NCBI GenBank assembly: GCA_965364515.1
Contig: CBDTXZ010000115.1
Coordinates: 1-9,587, forward strand
Direction of reading: 5' to 3'
Source: JAHEDH01 sp965364515
GTDB lineage: Bacteria > Actinomycetota > Acidimicrobiia > Spongiisociales > ZC4RG35
Length of the DNA: 9,587 nt
Both the position numbers and the translations under genes were made by a program. Numbering within the stretch: position 1 is the first letter of the stretch; the number at the start of each line of letters is the position of its first letter. This document shows, piece by piece, positions 5,968 to 9,587 of this stretch. A model generated the notes under the pieces. The model had not been told where the DNA came from and searched no databases. It saw nothing but the letters and a program-made list of their open reading frames with translations.

Positions 5968-6444
5968 TCAGTTCAGTTGTCGGAACGGTTCGGGGACGTA
6001 GCCATCGAGCAGGGCCAGCCATTCGGTATCGAGAGCGGACTGGACGACCTCATCGTCCTCCGCAAGCCAAGCGAGGTGCCGCAACGCGTGCTCCAGGACC
6101 TGACCGAACGAGATCTGTTCCGGAGCGGAATGCTCGGCATTTCGGGCAAGGGCGGACCGCTCGATCGGCGCGACGTCCATGTCTCCGCTATCGGGAACCA
6201 CCGCCAGAAAGGTCAGAATCACGGCATTGCGCTCAAACCTCCATGACGTCGAGTGCACCAGAAGGGACTCGCTGAGAGCCCCTTTGATGATCCGCACTGC
6301 GGTGGCGAGCGGGTTCTCACCCTCCCCGGTCTCGATCAGCCACGGTGCTGGACCACACGGCCCGGTGAGCACGAGCATCTCGCCGAGCCGCGCAATCGTG
6401 AAGACCTCGATCGTCACCGGGCCTTCGACGTCGAGCGGCAGCAT
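5968..6444 (-). CDS. Conserved-looking hypothetical protein (158 aa)
   Basis: I do not recognise a named family. The 158-residue protein starts MLPLDVEGPVTIEVFTIARL and is predicted soluble, with no signal peptide or membrane segment. It has an alternating strand region to about residue 83 that includes LLVHSTSWRF (61-70) and VILTFLAVV (75-83), then a polar linker, then a helical part FGQVLEHALRHLAWLAEDDE (113-132) and the tail YVPEPFRQLN. The well-formed, non-repetitive sequence and its coupling to the DUF1059-like gene 10 bases downstream argue it is real. The ATG at 6444 is preferred: TACGCT lies 7 bases upstream (leaderless start), whereas the longer in-frame version reaching 6633 would overlap the divergent gene and has an arginine-rich, shadow-like sequence. 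Confidence 0.75.
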   Translation of the reverse strand: MLPLDVEGPVTIEVFTIARLGEMLVLTGPCGPAPWLIETGEGENPLATAVRIIKGALSESLLVHSTSWRFERNAVILTFLAVVPDSGDMDVAPIERSALARNAEHSAPEQISFGQVLEHALRHLAWLAEDDEVVQSALDTEWLALLDGYVPEPFRQLN

Positions 6445-6451
6445 GCACCCG

Positions 6452-6457
6452 AGCGTA
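6452..6457 (-). promoter_or_regulatory. Candidate -10 element (TACGCT) for leaderless transcription
   Basis: TACGCT on the minus strand fits TAnnnT and is separated by 7 bases from the ATG at 6444, the same spacing as at the left-edge regulator. There is no Shine-Dalgarno close to the ATG. The rest of the 149-base divergent gap holds no clear -35 box. Confidence 0.4.
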
Positions 6458-6593
6458 CCCTCGGCGGGCCGTTGCGGATCGCAGCGTCGGATCCGAGAAC
6501 CGAAGCAGGAGATCTGTTTTCTCGAGGTGGCCGTTCGACCCTTCCGCTCCTTTCGCCACCGGGGCATGATCTGGAGCGAAGGAGGTCTATCAC

Positions 6594-8024
6594 ATGAGAC
6601 CAGGCAAGATCGCGCTGGCCGTGATCGGCACACTCATTGGGCTGATGGCGGCTGGATTCCTCGGAGGTGGAGCCGGATTGCTCTGGGCCTACAACACCCA
6701 GCGCACCGACGACGGCTTCTTCGAGAGCCAGGCCATAGCCCTGGACACTTCCACGTACGCCATCACGTCGACGGAGATCGATCTCGGATCCCAACCCGAG
6801 GACTGGTTCCCAGCCGGCCGGCTCGCGACCGTGAGACTCGAGGCCGAATCGGACGTGGGACCGGTGTTCATCGGAATCGGAGCCGAAGAAGACGTCGACA
6901 GATACCTCGGTGACGTCCGACGCGCAGAGATCACCGGCATCGGCCCCAACGCCGACGACGTGACCTACGACACGACTGGAAGCACGGAGCCGACGGCACC
7001 ACCCGCCGATCAGACCTTCTGGAAGGTCTCGTCCGAAGGGTCGGGGACGCAGTCGATCACCTTCGACCTCGAAGCAGGCTCCTGGATGGCGGTCATCATG
7101 AACGCCGATGCCGGCGCCGGGGTCTCGGTCGAGGTTGTCGGGGCAGCACAGACCGCGTGGATCATCCCGGTCGCGGCTGCAATGATCGTCATCGGGTTGT
7201 TCCTAGCAGCGATCACCGCCGGATTGCTGGTGATCGCCGTCAGCCGCACCGAGGGGGAAGCGCCGATCGCGGCGCCGGCGGGCGGATTCGGGACCTACCC
7301 CGTGCTGATCGAAGGCGAACTCGATCCGGGATTGAGTCGTTGGCTGTGGTTGGTCAAGTGGTTCCTGGCGATTCCACACTTCATAGCCCTCGCCTTCCTG
7401 TGGGTGGCCTTCGCCCTCCTGACGGTGGTGGCCTTCTTTGCCATCCTCTTCACCGGCAGATACCCCGAATCGATCTTCCGGTTCAACGTCGGCGTGATGC
7501 GCTGGTCGTGGCGAGTCGGGTTCTACTCGTTCAGCGCATTGGGCACCGACGTCTATCCGCCGTTCACGCTCGATGACGCCGACTATCCGGCCCGATTCGA
7601 CGTCGCCTACCCCGGCGAACTCTCCCGGGGCTTGGTCCTGGTGAAGTGGTGGCTGCTGGCGATCCCGCATTATCTGATCGTCGGTGTGCTCACGAGCGGT
7701 CTGATCTGGTGGACCACCGACATCGGCGAAACGGGCGGCGCCGTGCTGGACGCCGGAGGCGGGCTTCTCGGTGTGCTGGTCTTCATCGCAGCCATTGCGC
7801 TGCTGTTCACCGGCAGATACCCGCAGGGCCTGTTCGACCTGGTGATGGGGCTCAATCGGTGGGTCTATCGGGTCGGGGCCTATGTGGCGCTGATGACCGA
7901 CGAGTACCCGCCGTTCCGGCTGGATGCGGGAGGCAGCGAGCCGGGGACGACTCCCCCGCCGAATGGGCCGGCGCCATCTGACGACGCCGCCGCTCGCACG
8001 GGAGGAGACCTCTCCAGAACCTGA
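6594..8024 (+). CDS. Membrane protein with two tandem DUF4389 units
   Basis: 476 residues. A membrane segment at about 6-33 is followed by an extracytoplasmic domain (35-188) containing VFIGIGAEEDVDRYL (91-105), a second membrane segment (189-216), then two DUF4389-like units. Unit 1 spans about 235-328 and unit 2 about 331-444. Each carries LVKWxLxIPH (253-262; 349-359 with one extra residue), LFTGRYP (285-291; 404-410), RWxxRVGxY (303-311; 422-430) and YPPFxLD (321-327; 438-444), flanking hydrophobic pairs. The tail (445-476) is Gly/Pro/Ser-rich and probably disordered. The function of DUF4389 is unknown. AAGGAGGT (6579-6586) lies 7 bases before the ATG, a near-perfect ribosome binding site, suggesting high translation. 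It is monocistronic, divergent from the 158-residue protein and closed by a strong hairpin. Confidence 0.92.
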   Translation: MRPGKIALAVIGTLIGLMAAGFLGGGAGLLWAYNTQRTDDGFFESQAIALDTSTYAITSTEIDLGSQPEDWFPAGRLATVRLEAESDVGPVFIGIGAEEDVDRYLGDVRRAEITGIGPNADDVTYDTTGSTEPTAPPADQTFWKVSSEGSGTQSITFDLEAGSWMAVIMNADAGAGVSVEVVGAAQTAWIIPVAAAMIVIGLFLAAITAGLLVIAVSRTEGEAPIAAPAGGFGTYPVLIEGELDPGLSRWLWLVKWFLAIPHFIALAFLWVAFALLTVVAFFAILFTGRYPESIFRFNVGVMRWSWRVGFYSFSALGTDVYPPFTLDDADYPARFDVAYPGELSRGLVLVKWWLLAIPHYLIVGVLTSGLIWWTTDIGETGGAVLDAGGGLLGVLVFIAAIALLFTGRYPQGLFDLVMGLNRWVYRVGAYVALMTDEYPPFRLDAGGSEPGTTPPPNGPAPSDDAAARTGGDLSRT

Positions 8025-8034
8025 ACCGCGCCGT

Positions 8035-8067
8035 CTGCGGCCGAAGGCGACGCACCTTCGGCCGCAG
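8035..8067 (+). terminator. Terminator of the DUF4389 gene, 13-bp stem
   Basis: CTGCGGCCGAAGG (8035-8047) and CCTTCGGCCGCAG (8055-8067) pair perfectly around a 7-base loop, starting 10 bases after the stop codon. No T-run follows. Position and stem strength support the call. Confidence 0.8.
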
Positions 8068-8109
8068 TCGCGAAAGGGTGCGCATCCGAGCGAGCAGGGC
8101 GACTGCAGA

Positions 8110-8123
8110 GACCCCCGGGGGTC
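8110..8123. repeat. 14-bp perfect palindrome GACCCCCGGGGGTC
   Basis: An uninterrupted 14-bp palindrome lies in the middle of the 187-base convergent gap. With no spacer it makes a poor hairpin, so a protein site or an accident of GC-rich DNA are both possible. Confidence 0.4.
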
Positions 8124-8141
8124 CTGGAACACCGACGTGGT

Positions 8142-8176
8142 GACGTGCGGGCAGGTCGAGTCCGCCCGCCCACGTC
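8142..8176 (-). terminator. Probable terminator of the ABC-2 operon, interrupted stem
   Basis: GACGTG (8142-8147) pairs with CACGTC (8171-8176) and CGGGC (8148-8152) with GCCCG (8164-8168), leaving a 2-base bulge (8169-8170) and an 11-base loop. It lies 35 bases past the stop of the minus-strand permease gene. No T-run is seen. Confidence 0.5.
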
Positions 8177-8211
8177 TTCTCGTCAGGAGCGGTACCGAGT
8201 TGCTCTCCCGA

Positions 8212-9279
8212 TCAGCCTGCAATCGCCAGTTTGTTCTCCAGACGTCCGATCAGATACCTGAGGGGAACGATCATCACGACGATCACAGCTCCGGCGATGG
8301 CCAACTCGCTCCACACGGCGCTCAACCCGGCACCGTTGATCGTCACCTCGTACACCGGATTGATCACCCAGTAGGTGGGGAACAGCTTGGCGACCCACTG
8401 GGGCCAGTCGGGGAAGATGTAGAAGATGGTCGGCCCCAAGAGGATGAAACCGGTGCCCTTGATGAGCGTGAACACTCCGGTCACGTCCTTGGATGCGGTG
8501 CCGTAGATCAGCCCGATCTCGGTGAGCAACAGTCCAGCGATCACGAGCACGACCAGCAGCGAAACGGCCTCGACCGAAAGGGCGCCGTTGAGCCACAGCG
8601 TCGCGATCGCCATCGCGATCGCAAGGCCGAAGCCGAGCACGCCCTTGGCGGCGACCACCTCCGACAATCTCGTCGGCGTCACGACCAGGGCCTCCAGCGT
8701 GTGTTTCTCACGTTCGTCGGCGATGCTGAACGACGGCAGGAAGACGGCGGCGATCAACAGGGCGTACATCACGACGAACGGAACCAGGCGGACCGACAGC
8801 GGCAGCAACTCGTCTCCCAGCGACACGACGTCGACCTCGACCGGGGGTGCCTTGCCCTCGACTTGGCGAATCATGTCCAGGGTGGTCACGGCCAGAATCA
8901 CCCGGTTCGACGCGAGGCTCTCACCGCCCACGTAGAACTCGAGCGCCGGGTTGGCACCCGAGCGGACGTCGTCGTCGAATCCGGCCGGAAGGACCAGCCC
9001 TGCGTCCAGGTCGTTCGCTTCGACTCGACCCTTCAGGTCTTCCACGTCGTCGAGGAGCGTCAACTCGATTCCCGGCATCTCTCCGACGTCGGCCGTGATC
9101 GCAGACGCTCCCTGATCGACGATGCCGAGACGGGGTTGCGGGTCGAACAGATCTCCGAACGTGACCTGGAGCACGAAGGTGATCAGGAGCGGGAGCAACA
9201 GCACCCACAAGAAGATCGGAGATCGAGGTCCGAGTTGCAGATCCTTCTTGAGGACTTCGAGCGTACGGGTGAGGCTCAC
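8212..9279 (-). CDS. ABC-2 type transporter permease
   Basis: 355 residues. A short cytoplasmic start (LTRTLEVLKKDLQLGPRSP) leads into a first membrane segment (22-40). A large extracytoplasmic domain follows (about 45-160, containing LGIVDQG), then about five more segments: 163-183, 212-230, 236-258, 268-289 and 325-342. The cytoplasmic motif ADEREKHTLEALVVTPTRLSE (187-207) is the diagnostic ABC-2 coupling helix. This is the exporter type that needs a separate ATPase, often for drugs, polysaccharides or lipids; the substrate is unknown. The start is GTG at 9279, overlapping the previous gene's stop (GTGA, 9276-9279); a longer in-frame reading to 9339 would overlap that gene by 64 bases. AAAGG lies about 11 bases upstream. 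Confidence 0.9.
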   Translation of the reverse strand: MSLTRTLEVLKKDLQLGPRSPIFLWVLLLPLLITFVLQVTFGDLFDPQPRLGIVDQGASAITADVGEMPGIELTLLDDVEDLKGRVEANDLDAGLVLPAGFDDDVRSGANPALEFYVGGESLASNRVILAVTTLDMIRQVEGKAPPVEVDVVSLGDELLPLSVRLVPFVVMYALLIAAVFLPSFSIADEREKHTLEALVVTPTRLSEVVAAKGVLGFGLAIAMAIATLWLNGALSVEAVSLLVVLVIAGLLLTEIGLIYGTASKDVTGVFTLIKGTGFILLGPTIFYIFPDWPQWVAKLFPTYWVINPVYEVTINGAGLSAVWSELAIAGAVIVVMIVPLRYLIGRLENKLAIAG

Positions 9280-9587
9280 AGCGACTGCACCTTTCTCCTC
9301 AACACCACGAATCCGAGCGCGAACAACCCGACGCACCACACGAAGAGCGCGGTCAACTCAGGAAGCGTCTCCGACCAGCCGGCGCCGTAGGTGGTCACGT
9401 CGACCAGTCCCTGAACGAGCGGGAACGACGGGAGCGCACGCACCCACGCCGACGCCGTGCCGGGAAAGAGCGCCGCAAAGGCCGGGATGAGGAGCGGCAC
9501 CATGTACATCATCCCGTAGAAGAGCGTGCTCATGAAGTCCTTGCCCGAGGAGCCGGCGAGCATCGCAGTGCCTGAGATCATCACGGA
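9276..9587 (-). CDS. ABC-2 type permease, C-terminal fragment (runs off the right edge)
   Basis: The last 103 residues of a membrane protein whose frame stays open to the window end; the GTG at 9584 is internal to the visible frame and no start can be assigned. It shows a membrane segment in STLFYGMMYMVPLLIPAFAA, then a loop with LPSFPLVQGLVDVTTYGAGW, then a final segment ending in FVVLRRKVQSL. The loop and positive tail fit the C-terminal half of ABC-2 permeases. Its TGA overlaps the GTG of the next permease by 4 bases, so the two are made together, probably as the two halves of a heterodimeric channel. The partner ATPase is expected upstream, beyond 9587 (inference). Confidence 0.8.
   Translation of the reverse strand, partial: SVMISGTAMLAGSSGKDFMSTLFYGMMYMVPLLIPAFAALFPGTASAWVRALPSFPLVQGLVDVTTYGAGWSETLPELTALFVWCVGLFALGFVVLRRKVQSL

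Noticed and set aside
6475..6495. CGGATC...GATCCG inverted repeat in the divergent gap
   Set aside because: It is only 6 bp per arm with a 9-base spacer, within chance expectation for GC-rich DNA.
6445..6633. 63-codon N-terminal extension of the 158-residue protein
   Set aside because: It is Arg/Cys/Ser-rich, overlaps the start and ribosome binding site of the divergent DUF4389 gene, and a better start lies at 6444.
7924..9390. 488-codon plus-strand open frame across the intergenic gap and the ABC-2 gene
   Set aside because: It is a low-complexity Arg/Asp/Gln/His-rich translation lying antisense to a clear ABC-2 permease and crossing the terminators, typical of a GC-rich shadow frame.

Overview
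The window is high-GC DNA with the look of an actinobacterium. It has many GTG/ATG starts, strong GGAGG ribosome binding sites, an AfsR/SARP-type (BTAD) regulator, a DUF4389 membrane protein and leaderless-looking promoters of the TAnnnT type. The overall flavour resembles Acidimicrobiia, but this is an impression from protein style, not a search result. Ten protein genes are supported. Two run off the window edges, and two are easy to miss: the edge-truncated regulator and a 51-residue protein.

Layout. (1) 1-195, minus: the first 65 codons of a SARP/BTAD-type transcriptional activator. (2) 196-326: a divergent control region with three 11-bp tandem repeats in SARP-operator geometry and a 19-bp palindrome. 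(3) 327-2285, plus: a compact operon of two tandem SRPBCC-fold proteins and a short-chain dehydrogenase/reductase, closed by a 17-bp-stem bidirectional terminator at 2303-2340. (4) 5646-2372, minus: an exporter operon of a LolD/MacB-type ATPase and an 841-residue double-FtsX permease. (5) 6444-5802, minus: an unrecognised 158-residue protein translationally linked to a small DUF1059-like protein. (6) 6594-8024, plus: a membrane protein with two tandem DUF4389 units. (7) 8025-8211: a convergent intergenic region with three inverted repeats. (8) 9587-8212, minus: two ABC-2 type permeases with overlapping reading frames. The upstream one is cut by the window end, and their ATPase is probably beyond it.

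Working model. The most coherent unit is the left end. A SARP-type activator diverges from an SRPBCC-SRPBCC-SDR operon, and the intervening DNA carries direct repeats of exactly the period SARPs recognise. That suggests a small, locally regulated modification cassette for a hydrophobic or polyketide-like metabolite, although no synthase is visible. The remaining genes look like ordinary chromosomal transport and membrane functions. I see no CRISPR array, tRNA, rRNA, insertion sequence or phage gene.
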